64,000 bases of DNA from Tetramitus jugosus (lineage: Eukaryota > Heterolobosea > Eutetramitea > Acrasida > Vahlkampfiidae): contig OW569376.1 of the NCBI GenBank assembly GCA_937625935.1, positions 62,001 to 126,000 on the forward strand. The letters are read 5' to 3'. This document shows positions 41,701-50,548 of the stretch, piece after piece. Every line of letters starts with the position of its first letter. Within the stretch, counting starts at the first letter, position 1. Position numbers and translations under genes: made by a program. The notes beneath the pieces were generated by a model. The model saw only the letters and a list, made by a program, of their open reading frames with translations. It had not been told where the DNA came from and ran no database searches.

Positions 41701-42374
41701 TAACACGAAACCAGAACACGAACAAAATCATAGGCTTCCTCTGCCTTCGTATAGTGATAAATGATGAAAATGTACTGCATCCATCCTTTCCACTCCTCTG
41801 TTTGATCTCTGTTGAGCAACAAGTTGCATTCCAGTTCTTCTTTCCTCTCTGCTTCCTCACCATCCTTAATCTTGACAATGGTCACCAAACCCAGCACAAA
41901 GAACACAACAATCAGAATGACAAAGTTGGATCTGTGATACTCCTTGATGGCATGATCAAAAATGGGCTTTTTCTCAGCAAACCACACCACCAATAGCAAA
42001 GCACCCAAAGCAATTAGTCTCCTTGAAATAAATAGTAATTGTTCAACAAAAGTTTGCTTCATCTTTTTATCCTCTTGACGTTGGTTAAGAGATTCCTCAG
42101 TCTTGGACAATTCACTTGTTGTTTCTCTGTTGATATCCTCAGTATCAATCAACTCTTGTTCATCATCACAATCAGCATCAATAGAACCAATGATTGGTTC
42201 ATTGTTCCGTAGCAAAGTATAAGAGCTCTCCTTGTTGCTGCTGTTTTTGTTCTTGTTGTCATTCCGTTGAAAAGAAAACTTCCTTTGGACGAGTTGATAA
42301 GCTTCTAATGCAATCCATAAGAATCCATTGGTGCAAAAGAGAAGTGATAATAGCACTTGACCGTTAGTGAACAT
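38787..42374 (-). CDS. CAS1-like multi-membrane O-acyltransferase with C-terminal SGNH-type domain, copy 1
   Basis: The protein has 1195 residues. One helix at the N terminus is followed by an acidic cytosolic loop (30-110). A long membrane region (about 115-740) has roughly a dozen or more helices. It contains the Cas1p-family block with MTGFGNFSFF, MWRLNFSALFLCLTVNNSPMLYYIVPLHT and WDVPGV, shared with sialate O-acetyltransferase CASD1 and fungal Cas1. The C-terminal soluble domain has an SGNH/PC-esterase-type block I, WFGDSNSRR (Ser near residue 972), SAGNWDSRSS near 1095, and a candidate His in GYTGHSAWN near 1173. It probably transfers acyl groups to glycans in the Golgi; donor and acceptor are unknown. 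A close inverted paralogue lies at 60758. Confidence 0.85.
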   Translation of the reverse strand: MFTNGQVLLSLLFCTNGFLWIALEAYQLVQRKFSFQRNDNKNKNSSNKESSYTLLRNNEPIIGSIDADCDDEQELIDTEDINRETTSELSKTEESLNQRQEDKKMKQTFVEQLLFISRRLIALGALLLVVWFAEKKPIFDHAIKEYHRSNFVILIVVFFVLGLVTIVKIKDGEEAERKEELECNLLLNRDQTEEWKGWMQYIFIIYHYTKAEEAYDFVRVLVSCYVWMTGFGNFSFFFVKKDYSIARVWRLMWRLNFSALFLCLTVNNSPMLYYIVPLHTVYFLVVYATMFVQHKYNRTKWFPRLKIFLLALIIFVIWDVPGVMKNMLTLFGLIPLSRDAHEFYFRTYLDHYSALFGMIFALNFPMMVNWLQKTEQQPGQKVYKRVILGSVFTLFLAWAWYIMHLPKDKLVYNSLHPYFTCIPIIAYILIRNYSALLRNRYSAAFRHFGKMTLETYLLQHHLFLAANAKKLFVLIPGHPVLNMLVVSVLFIFCSKLLFNLTMDLRDAFASEEHTDQQIWTRFKVIVFVFSSLYLVTKMLSLIEVTTSAPLMGSLVLTCSIVLALVLLFIFLIGKKHEHWISSYDRIFNISLICLVIVSSAFISLSLFRYLFQLDEKGSKKVGYVGGSMLWGVFSVCFSLGSILLFDNYSGLLNMSLCLWSRGVKQVKFREAYSKFIAKDPAQDIQDSKRVLKMVKLVVGVSCTLVSLVIFGYALHSMQLQSINSVAKSSEPLIVPLTEEDIIARCSSLPPQPLSLYLSNIDWTSGVDSGSNVTLCIKGGATFLGKLKPSETVTVLYGRARSDFADIGFLFTPCGTDCFCAGFQVFEAGQYMLDVGVAQQSRSAALPRDINVNQSSTVFTGNQFTVFQSDSEIMRTMHKRPLFPNILHAPSNETYVLDGRYVNQKYALDSYAQQEQLSDLNSVMQQTTFRNWSNGFVDRNQVFIHNKYLLKMYSLSEARKCLAKHWDHILWFGDSNSRRLMTLLLHGEKNPCKGKSASCAIAGGRYGGLFRFHVERKVWVGLKEQTSDPEPVFKSFYSQKEEGALIRFMFINGLDSVENGSDAFTTLDRWKQFKDPSAHGVKLIVVSAGNWDSRSSLMSRWEENIDKLAIVIKERFIDQGIKVVWFTPNFHTQSMFLNPYAIQKLTAIGAKVLDGFSLGIWRPDEFPFPGYTGHSAWNRMEIQMQLLYNMLCNNME

Positions 42375-42926
42375 TGAAACAATTGTTTTGCTTTGAGTGT
42401 TGCTTGTTGTTATTGGTCCGCCAATCCGATAAGCATGCGTTCAAAGTAAAAGACATTCGTATGTCGATCGACCGTTCAATTTTCTGTTGTCGATCGCGCC
42501 TTGGGTAGCGATGTTTCGATTATCGGTTCCAATGTGGATCGGTGTTGTTCGGGTTTTTGTAACTGAGGAGATTCTTGTCATTCAACCGTTGAATGCAATG
42601 TACAGTTGAAACAGTAGCTGCCCTAACCTGTTTCTGAATGATTGCTCTCTATTGCTGTCACTATTAAACAACTAGTGTTGCTTCTCCCGTCATTAATAGA
42701 CAGAAGAATAACACACAAAGATGACAACTTAATGAGGGAACGAGAGGATTGCGATGATGGCGGTCGTGTGAGTTGTACCTGTTGAGTTGTGTGTGTGTGT
42801 TTTAAGGTTGTGAATTGTCGTGTTGGAAAAGTGAGTTGGCAAGGTCCAATCTGAGTTAGAATAGTCAACACCTCTTCACACCCGAACCGATTGACGAATC
42901 GGACAAATTTCGGAAGCAGTTTAACT
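42375..42926. other. Intergenic region upstream of CAS1-like copy 1
   Basis: These 552 bases separate the start of the CAS1-like gene from the stop of the degenerate helicase gene, both on the minus strand. The sequence TGTCGATCG occurs twice (42462-42470 and 42488-42496), the first inside the palindrome GTCGATCGAC, which could be a regulatory site. A short TG-dinucleotide run lies near 42788-42800. The last bases before the ATG share a CTCAAAGCAAAACA word with the leader of the second CAS1-like copy. No gene was recognised. Confidence 0.45.
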
Positions 42927-45053
42927 TTATTTGGTCTTCTGTTTCTCTTCGTATTCCATTTTCTTGATGGCACGCTTGCTCAATTTCTTTGGAGCCTCGT
43001 CTTTGACGACGTCTCTCGATCTGCGAGAGATCTTCTTGAATTTGTACTGGTGCTGCTTACTCTCCTGCATGTCATTGAAATTATAGTGACTCAAATGACT
43101 TCTGGACAATCCAATTCCTTGACCAAATGGAAGAGGAATGAAAACTCGGGACTTCATACCAGGCAATCGTTGCAAACCAATTCTAAAGTCATTCTTCTCC
43201 ATTCGCAAAACAAACACTCCCAATTCTCGTAACTCCAGATCCTTTTGAACAAATTCATTCAATTCTTTCTGAGCAGACACAATTGCGGATGGATCTGAAA
43301 TGGGGTTCACGAGCTCCATTGTCCCACGTGGTTGCTTTGCTTGATAGATCTTCAACAATGGATCCTCTACCTTCTCAGCTAAAAACAAAATGGATCGAGG
43401 GATGTTGCGAGCTCTTTGCTGGTAGACTGCAAAACTCTCAGGAGCCGCGTATTGTACCACGAAACTCACATCTGAAAACTTCCAATCTTGTGTGGCTACA
43501 TCCGTGCAAACTAACACTCCCTTCTTCAAGTTCATAAATTGGAGGTAATTTCGTGTTCGAATGCTTTGTGTTAAATCACTATGAGACTCCACAACTTCTA
43601 ACCCTGGTATTAAATAATCTAAAGCAATACTATAGTACTGAGCTGATCTCTTGTTGGAAACGAAAACAACAATCTTTTGGTCCATATTTTCGCGCAAGAG
43701 TTGAATCAGTGTTGCCAGTTTCGACTCCAACTTGACCATGAAATACTCTTGTGCTTGCTTGTCCAAGACAACCGTATTCTGCTGCTTGACATGACTCAGT
43801 GGGAAATGAGTCAATACAATGTCAAAGATCTTATTCATTTGTTTCGAGTCAGCACATGACGCACTCGTAAAGATTGTCTGGTACTTTTTGACTCCACTTT
43901 GAACCACTTCGATAAATGTAGCCAATGAAGGCAACCAATTATCGTCCCTCCATTCATCTACATCGACCATGACCATGTATCGAATCGATTTTAGTACGGA
44001 TGATGCAGATGAAGACGCTTCGGACAAGCCATCCGGTGTGCCAATCACAATCTGAGCAGAAGAATCCCACTCGGTTCCTTGTTGACTCTCCAAACAGAGT
44101 GAAATATTCAAATTGGCAGTCGTCAGTGAGGAACAAATGCGTTGCATGCGCTCTGACAATTCAATCGCTTCAGATTCACTCGATAGAACAATCACAGACT
44201 GGTATTGCTTCGAAACGGTACTTATTGCACTTTGAATCAACGGAACCAAGAAGCACAATGTTCTCTCTGACTTTTCCCTTGATTCGACCATGATATCCCT
44301 TCGTGAAACATTGTCATTCTTCTTTCCTTCTGTTGTTGTGGTCAGAGGAGGACACAACACGGAAAGACACTGTTTCAAAATGGGTTGATCTTGAAGAACA
44401 TTTGGCTTTTTAAACGATGTCACTTGTTCATTCACCATGTTGTTACTATCGAGTGCCTGAATCAAATCATGACTCAAATAATAATTGAAACAATTTTCAT
44501 TTTTCACTTCTTCTTCTTCTGTTTCTTCTTCATTGTCTTTACTATCAGACAAACCCAAATTTTCATCATCATCACTTGACTCTGAATGATTCATCGTCAC
44601 ATCATTTTCATCATCATTTTCTGTATCTTTAGCCTTAGGTAACACCTGATGATCATCTTCATCAGAACTATAGACACTCTCCAAATCACTATCACTATCA
44701 TTATTATTATACTGATCAAAATCTTCGTCATCACTATCGATAAACAATTGTTCATCCAATGATTTTTGATGATGACGATCAATTGTTGTTTTTGTTGTCT
44801 TCTTCTTCTTGTTATTGTTGTTACTCTTGTTGTCTTCTTCTTGTCTTGGTCTCTTTAGTGATTTCACACCATTACTATTGTTCTTGTTGTTATTATCATT
44901 GTTCTTTCTGCTCTTGTTGGGAACATGTTTCTTCTTATCAAAGTGATTCTTCTTCTTGTTGCCCTTGTTGCTGGCGATTATGGAGTGTGTGTTGCCACTC
45001 TTCTTTGATGAACCACCCTTTTTGTGAGTAAAATTTTTTTTTCGTTGCTGCAT
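42927..45053 (-). CDS. Degenerate DEAD-box helicase-like nucleolar protein
   Basis: With the ATG at 45053 the protein has 708 residues; an upstream ATG at 45173 would leave only 5 bp after the stop of the next gene, so it is not preferred. Residues 1-190 are Lys/Asn-rich then strongly acidic, as in nucleolar factors. The helicase-like part keeps the overall two-RecA pattern but has lost catalytic residues: TLCFLVPLI replaces the Walker A motif, VMVDVDEW stands where DEAD should be, SAS replaces SAT, VCTDVATQDWKF replaces TDVAARGLD, and VYQQRARNIPR replaces the HRIGR motif. A basic tail with KKLSKRAIKKMEYEEKQK follows. It is probably a scaffold in ribosome biogenesis that no longer hydrolyses ATP; that role is inference. 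Confidence 0.75.
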   Translation of the reverse strand: MQQRKKNFTHKKGGSSKKSGNTHSIIASNKGNKKKNHFDKKKHVPNKSRKNNDNNNKNNSNGVKSLKRPRQEEDNKSNNNNKKKKTTKTTIDRHHQKSLDEQLFIDSDDEDFDQYNNNDSDSDLESVYSSDEDDHQVLPKAKDTENDDENDVTMNHSESSDDDENLGLSDSKDNEEETEEEEVKNENCFNYYLSHDLIQALDSNNMVNEQVTSFKKPNVLQDQPILKQCLSVLCPPLTTTTEGKKNDNVSRRDIMVESREKSERTLCFLVPLIQSAISTVSKQYQSVIVLSSESEAIELSERMQRICSSLTTANLNISLCLESQQGTEWDSSAQIVIGTPDGLSEASSSASSVLKSIRYMVMVDVDEWRDDNWLPSLATFIEVVQSGVKKYQTIFTSASCADSKQMNKIFDIVLTHFPLSHVKQQNTVVLDKQAQEYFMVKLESKLATLIQLLRENMDQKIVVFVSNKRSAQYYSIALDYLIPGLEVVESHSDLTQSIRTRNYLQFMNLKKGVLVCTDVATQDWKFSDVSFVVQYAAPESFAVYQQRARNIPRSILFLAEKVEDPLLKIYQAKQPRGTMELVNPISDPSAIVSAQKELNEFVQKDLELRELGVFVLRMEKNDFRIGLQRLPGMKSRVFIPLPFGQGIGLSRSHLSHYNFNDMQESKQHQYKFKKISRRSRDVVKDEAPKKLSKRAIKKMEYEEKQKTK

Positions 45054-45178
45054 TTTCTGTCTCTTGTTTTTTTGTTGTTGTTTTGATGTTTGTTGCTCTT
45101 GTTGTTGAAGGTGCCTGAAGTTCGTGTGAAATCTTGAAAGTGAAACTCCGAAAAAAAGCAAAGTGCAATTCAATAGGT

Positions 45179-46334
45179 TTATTCTCTTGCAGACTTCTTA
45201 CCCTGTTGTTGTTGGTCCGACTTTTTTCTGTTGGTTCTTGTGTTGTTATTGTTGTTGGTGTCCTTCTTGAGACGAGCTTCCATGAATTGTCTGTTGGCTG
45301 GATCCAGACTGTCCAAATCAATAGAGTCTCCCATGTCAGAGGATTGTTGCTTGCCGACTCTTCTGGCTCTGGCTTCTTCTCTCTTCTTTTCTCTCTCTAG
45401 ACCGTCCTTTTGTTCCTGTTCAAACAGTTCAGTCTCAACACGATCTCTCTCCAATCGAGCCAATCTTCTTCTTTCGACTTCAGCCTTGTCCACAACGGAA
45501 ACAATGTTCAATTTGACGACACCGGTGGAGAATTGAGACGTCTTGAACTGGACATCGTACAATCCACTTGTGCTCAGTCCTTCCTTGTCAAACTCTGCAA
45601 TCAATCGATCGGCATCTGGTTGATACACTTGGAGAATGTCAAACGGCTGGACCACAATGGAAAAATATTCTGAAATAATCTTGCACAGTTCGAACAAATC
45701 AATCTTTTTTGTCAATTCTCTGCGTTGGCCAATAATATCAACAATTTGTGGCTTTGTGGCACGTGTGACTTCAATCATTGTCATATTCTTCAACATTTTT
45801 GTGATTCGTTCACCCTTCTTCTTCTCTTCGAGGTCCTTTTGCACTTGAGGCTATTGTATTTATCATCATATTTCATATTCATGTTTCATTGATTTATGCA
45901 TTTGATTTTGTCATTGCGCGCATGTTGAAGCAAAAAATAATAATTTTTTGGGGTGTCAACTTTTTTTGTTTTCACACGTTTGAATGATGAAAAAACAACA
46001 ACATCAAAATGACTGAACACAATAAACAACACAAAACACATACAGTAAAATTGGCAGTGTGTTGTTCCAAATTCTCTGGTGTAGCATAATCAGCAATACG
46101 ATTTGGATATAAAAAGTTTCTCATGTAACCTGGTCTCACAATGACAATATCGTTGGCAAACAAACTTCCATGATCCTTCAAAATAATCACCTTTTTGTTT
46201 GGTAAACGTCTCACTGTTCTCACTTGTTGTTGAAGCAGTAGGAGTGAGGAGGATGATGTGGAGGTGGAGGTGTGAGCGGTAGTAATGACGTTCGTCTTTG
46301 CGTTGTTTATGATCAATCGTTTCATCATCATCAT
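45179..46334 (-). CDS. MRPL9: Mitochondrial ribosomal protein bL9m (two exons)
   Basis: CDS is complement(join(45179..45850,46044..46334)), 320 residues. The 193-nt intron (GTATGT donor, AATAG acceptor, phase 0) joins ...LEQHTANFT to PQVQKDLEEKKKGER. The N-terminal 45 residues are Ser/Thr/Arg-rich and look like a mitochondrial presequence. The L9 signature follows: KVIILKDHGSLFANDIVIVRPGYMRNFLYPNRIADYAT. The second L9 domain comes after a long charged helix. The C terminus carries a Lys/Glu/Arg and Asn-rich extension of about 100 residues that bacterial L9 lacks. The start is one of the four Met codons at 46325-46334. The gene is divergent from the CoA-transferase gene with about 150 bp between starts. 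Confidence 0.88.
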
Positions 46335-46481
46335 TTTGTTTTGGAAGAAGGCAACTTCGAAGAAATGAATGCTATGAAAGCTTTTTTTGTTGTTCTTGCT
46401 CGTGCGTGGTTGTGGAAAAATGCTGGAATATTTTCTCCGATGATTGTAAACTTTGTTTTTTTGGTGTTGTGTAAAAACAAG

Positions 46482-48095
46482 ATGTTGCATTCTGGAGGCG
46501 CGAGCAAAAATGTGTTAGCTCTCAGCAACAAGATCATGTTGCGACATTGTCATGCGAGATCCGTGATCTTACCGGCTGCCCCAAGGGTGAATCATGTCCC
46601 AAGAAAATCTTTGATCCAAAACAAGTCCAGAGCTTTCACTGATCTTAGTCATCGTTCTTACTCAACCAAAACCACGACAACCAATGATCAAAGTGGTGCA
46701 GAGTGCTTGAGACGCGAGTCTAAAGATCGTCGTGATGATAGCCGTCCACTGTCTGGTATTAAAATTTTGGACATGAGTCGTGTGTTGGCTGGTCCCTATG
46801 CCACTCAGCTACTCTCTGATTTAGGAGCTCAAGTCATCAAGATTGAATCACCAGAGGGTGATGATACAAGGCATTGGGGTCCTCCTTTCCATCAAGACTC
46901 CAAACAAAGTGCATACTTCATGTCTGCAAACCGTAACAAACAATCAGTTTGTATTGATTTGCGTAGTACACAAGGAGCTTCGCTAGTGAGACAGTTGGCT
47001 GTTGAGTGTGATGTATTTATTGAGAATTTCAAGGTGGGAGGACTGAAAAAATTTGGTTTGGATTATGAGTCTTTGCACAAGTTGAATCCCAATCTCATCT
47101 ATTGCTCTATTAGTGGGTATGGTCAGAATGGTCCACGAAAGGATGAGCCAGGTTATGATTTTGTGATGCAAGCCAAGTCTGGTCTGATGAGCATTACGGG
47201 TGCTGAATCTGTGGTGACGAGTGAGATTGATGGCGATGCGTCGCCAGTACCTGACCACACGAGTAGTAGTGATGACCCATTCAAGGTAGGAACAGCCATC
47301 GTGGATGTGATGACTGGCATGTATGCAGTGACTGGAATATTGAGTTGTTTAGTGAAGAAATTATCGACTCAGCTCAACAATGCAGGTCAGGGTACATACA
47401 GAGGCGAGTACATTGATTTGTCTCTGTATGATGTCAGTTTGTCTCTACTGGCGAATCAAAGCATGAATTATTTGGTGTCTGGCAATAGTCCTCGTAGACT
47501 AGGAAACCGACATCCTAGTATTGTACCATATGAAATGTTTGACACAATGCAAGGTCAAATTGTTGTTGCCGTAGGAAACGACGGTCAATTTCAGAATTTT
47601 ATCAAGGCATTGTACAATTCATCACTTGCCGAGGATGGAACACATCGAGTTTTGCTTGATAAGCAAAGAGATATACTTCTATCTGATATCAGATTCAAAA
47701 AGAACAAGGACAGAGTTGTGCACAGGTTGGCTCTTCTGCCTTATATTCACTCTCAATTGGAGTTACAGAACGCTGAATACTGGGAACATTGGATGTTAAA
47801 GATGGGTGTTCCATGCAGCAGAGTCAACAATATTCAACAAGCATTCCAAGAGGAACAAGCATCTGCCAGGGATATGATTTGGAAGATACAGCATGAAGAG
47901 TCTGGCTCCAGTGCTTCATTTGTGGGACAGCCCATTCACTTGACGAATGCACCTATCGGTAGTGACAATGCTCAGTTTTCACCTGACCTTGGACAACATA
48001 CAAACACAGTTCTGAAGGACCTGTTGGGTGTTTCGAATGAGCAGTTGGATGAATGGAGAACTCAAGGAGTGTTCGGTAAACAAAACAGTGAATAA
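46482..48095 (+). CDS. SUGCT: Class III CoA-transferase, SUGCT-like (succinyl-CoA:glutarate type), mitochondrial
   Basis: With the ATG at 46482 the protein has 537 residues. The first 70 residues are Arg/Ser/His-rich and lack acidic residues, as in a mitochondrial presequence. The CaiB/BaiF family core follows: LSGIKILDMSRVLAGPYATQ, LGAQVIKIESPEGDDTRHWGPPF, SANRNKQSVCIDL, DVFIENFKVGGLKKFGLDY and ISGYGQNGPRKDEPGYDF. The catalytic Asp should lie in PGYDF. Best fit is glutarate or related dicarboxylate CoA-transfer in lysine/tryptophan catabolism; other class III substrates cannot be excluded. The open frame reaches upstream to 46272, but that part overlaps the divergent bL9m exon and is discounted. 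Confidence 0.9.
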   Translation: MLHSGGASKNVLALSNKIMLRHCHARSVILPAAPRVNHVPRKSLIQNKSRAFTDLSHRSYSTKTTTTNDQSGAECLRRESKDRRDDSRPLSGIKILDMSRVLAGPYATQLLSDLGAQVIKIESPEGDDTRHWGPPFHQDSKQSAYFMSANRNKQSVCIDLRSTQGASLVRQLAVECDVFIENFKVGGLKKFGLDYESLHKLNPNLIYCSISGYGQNGPRKDEPGYDFVMQAKSGLMSITGAESVVTSEIDGDASPVPDHTSSSDDPFKVGTAIVDVMTGMYAVTGILSCLVKKLSTQLNNAGQGTYRGEYIDLSLYDVSLSLLANQSMNYLVSGNSPRRLGNRHPSIVPYEMFDTMQGQIVVAVGNDGQFQNFIKALYNSSLAEDGTHRVLLDKQRDILLSDIRFKKNKDRVVHRLALLPYIHSQLELQNAEYWEHWMLKMGVPCSRVNNIQQAFQEEQASARDMIWKIQHEESGSSASFVGQPIHLTNAPIGSDNAQFSPDLGQHTNTVLKDLLGVSNEQLDEWRTQGVFGKQNSE

Positions 48096-48776
48096 GTATT
48101 TATTTTTAACAATTAGTAATCCCAGAGGACATAATTATTGTTTATAAGTATTCATAATTCTTTCGTTGACTTAATTTGAGATCAATCCTTTGGCGTGTTA
48201 TTCAAGTCAATGCATGGCACCACGAAGTTGATTTCCCGACATTTGTTGACACTTGCAAGATCTGAAAAAAGATGCTGGTCTCCAAGTGGATGTCAGCTTT
48301 TAGACTCGCTCTAGCTTTTTGGCTCAAAAAAATCTCTCTCCAACATGCACAATCTCTCAAATTGCTTTGGCCTCTGGGTGGAAATACCTTCTCGCTCCTT
48401 TCAAATAGAAAAACCTGGCCCTCATAGGAACCACCATTTATAAGCAGAAAAACCCATTTGAGCACAGACAAACACAAACAAAAGAACCAGCAATCCAAAC
48501 TACTTGTTGTGACAGTTCTTGAATCCAATCTCTTGTCTATAGTCATCTTGTTGAATCATCACACTCGTGTTCAACATCTCCATCTGTATATTTAACCTCT
48601 TATTCTCTCCCATTCCTAAAATACTTCTGGATTCATTTGCTACCGAAAAAAAAAGACCGGTCAACCGTCAACACTCAATAATTAATTCCAGTCCACGAAC
48701 AGTAAAACCAGAATCAACTCACAATCGGTGAAAAACACTCAGCAACAATCATAGTAATACTAGTAATATAGATAAT
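48096..48776. other. Intergenic region / leader of the TNY kinase gene
   Basis: These 681 bases lie between two plus-strand genes. A minus-strand open frame at 48202-48546 (114 codons) shows no recognisable motif and is not called. The last 150 bases are A-rich with CAACAATC-type runs typical of 5' leaders here. No RNA gene was seen. Confidence 0.45.
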
Positions 48777-50378
48777 ATGTCAACAACAGGTTATCCATCC
48801 TCAACTGGTCATGTAAACCAGGTCAACACCGGTCAACCAAATTCAGTCAACCTGAGCGAAATCCGCTCCGTTCAAATAGACAATGAAATTTTCGAAATTC
48901 CCAGACGCTATCGGTTGATTGAACTCCGAGGACAGGGAAGTTATGGTGTCGTTTGCTCGGCACGTGACTCCCTCTCATCCAACCCGAAGCAAATGGTTGC
49001 CATCAAGAAGAATAGAAACGTTTTCCCTAGAACCATTGCTCCTCAACCTCCTTCTCTCAACAGCAATCGAGGAACTAGTCAAGACATGGACCAATACTTG
49101 CCAAAGATTCGAAGTGAACAACATGTACAACAACAACAATCAAACAAAAAACTACCTCATCGCTCCAAGCTGTCTCAAAAGAGAATTCTGAGAGAACTAA
49201 AGATATTAACTCACTTGAGAGGACATCCAAACATTGTTCAGCTGCACGATGTGATTGAACCAAGAAATTATGAGGCATTTGGAGATGTTTACTTTGTAAC
49301 AGATCTTATGGAAGCTGATTTGAGAGACATTTTAGAGAGCAACCAACCTCTAACTGACCAACACATTCAATACTTTATGTATCAATTGTTGTTAGCTGTA
49401 CATTACTCTCAATCTGCCAACATTCTTCACAGAGACTTGAAACCAGAGAATATTTTACTCAATTCGAACTGTGAGCTCAAGATTTGTGATTTCGGATTGG
49501 CACGAGGAATTGACTTTGAGTGCGACCCTCGAATGAGCACCAATTATGTTCAAACAAGATGGTATCGAGCACCTGAACTCCTTTTGAATCATCCAACCAT
49601 TACAAAGCAAGCAGACATGTGGAGTATTGGTTGCATATTGGGTGAGCTATTGGGCCGTCGTGTTCTCTTCAAGGGAAGCTGCCCAGTGGATCAAATGAAA
49701 AAGATTATACACATTATGGGCACTCCAAATGCTGATGATATCAAGGGTAGCGAAGAAGGTGTCAAGTTTGTTCTCGAACTGCCGTTTTCAAAGGGGAAGG
49801 ACTTTAGAAGCATGTTCCCTGACTCTTGCGACAATGCTTTGGATCTATTGAGAAGAATGCTCGAATTTAATCATGATAAGCGTATTACAACTGAACAGGC
49901 ACTTAAGCACCCTTATTTCAAGGATTTGTTTGATGAGCGCGATGTGAGAGTGTGTGAAAAATTGTTCGACTTCTCGTTTGAGGATCATTTGGAAGATGAA
50001 CCCAATTCACTCAAGGACTGTGCCTATGCAACCATTATGAACTTTAGGAAGGATGTGCTATCAGATGAGGAGGCAAATATTATTCCTCCCAGATTCTCAC
50101 CATCGTCATCGGCTTCCAACTCTACGACGCCACCAAACCAGAGCTTAACCCAATCGCATCAATCCCTGGAACAAAATCACGATTCTATCAGAAGAGTTCA
50201 CAGCGCAACTGAGGAAGAATTGCGAAAGCAGAGAGAGATGGAAGAGAAGAGAAGGAAACAAATGATGCAGGAAGAAGAACGGAGGCGACAAGAAGAAGAA
50301 GCAAAGAAGAAGAAAAAGAAAGAATCTCGATCTCGATTTGATCTCTTCAGGAGAGCAAAGAGCGTTTTCAGTCTGTAG
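48777..50378 (+). CDS. Atypical MAP kinase with TNY activation loop
   Basis: The protein has 533 residues. An Asn/Ser/Thr-rich N terminus of about 45 residues precedes the kinase domain: Gly loop GQGSYGVV, VAIKK, an insert of about 50 residues rich in Ser/Gln before helix C (RILRELKIL), hinge DLMEADLRDIL, LHRDLKPEN, DFGLARG and RWYRAPE. The activation loop reads [15 protein letters not shown], so the dual-phosphorylation motif is Thr255-Asn256-Tyr257 rather than TEY, TDY, TPY or TGY. The C-terminal 110 residues are Ser/Asn-rich then a Glu/Arg/Lys coiled stretch, ending in basic RRAKSVFSL. All catalytic residues are present. It should be a Pro-directed kinase but may have an unusual activator. 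Confidence 0.92.
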   Translation: MSTTGYPSSTGHVNQVNTGQPNSVNLSEIRSVQIDNEIFEIPRRYRLIELRGQGSYGVVCSARDSLSSNPKQMVAIKKNRNVFPRTIAPQPPSLNSNRGTSQDMDQYLPKIRSEQHVQQQQSNKKLPHRSKLSQKRILRELKILTHLRGHPNIVQLHDVIEPRNYEAFGDVYFVTDLMEADLRDILESNQPLTDQHIQYFMYQLLLAVHYSQSANILHRDLKPENILLNSNCELKICDFGLARGIDFECDPRMSTNYVQTRWYRAPELLLNHPTITKQADMWSIGCILGELLGRRVLFKGSCPVDQMKKIIHIMGTPNADDIKGSEEGVKFVLELPFSKGKDFRSMFPDSCDNALDLLRRMLEFNHDKRITTEQALKHPYFKDLFDERDVRVCEKLFDFSFEDHLEDEPNSLKDCAYATIMNFRKDVLSDEEANIIPPRFSPSSSASNSTTPPNQSLTQSHQSLEQNHDSIRRVHSATEEELRKQREMEEKRRKQMMQEEERRRQEEEAKKKKKKESRSRFDLFRRAKSVFSL

Positions 50379-50548
50379 GTTACAAAAACTGTAAAATCAT
50401 GAATCTCTCATTGCCAACAAGAACTGGCAGACAACCTCACATTTAATGGATTGGATCAAGTACAGGACACTGTGACCCAACCATACATAGTTGTACATAG
50501 ACTTATTTAAGTAGTAAAATAGAATTTTCAATACAATTTTATTTTTTG

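Noticed and set aside
46272-46481. Upstream extension of the CoA-transferase frame
   Set aside because: It overlaps the divergent first exon of bL9m and does not look like a mitochondrial presequence; the ATG at 46482 is preferred.
48202-48546. Minus-strand open frame of 114 codons
   Set aside because: It lies in the leader region of the TNY kinase gene and has no motif or clear coding composition.
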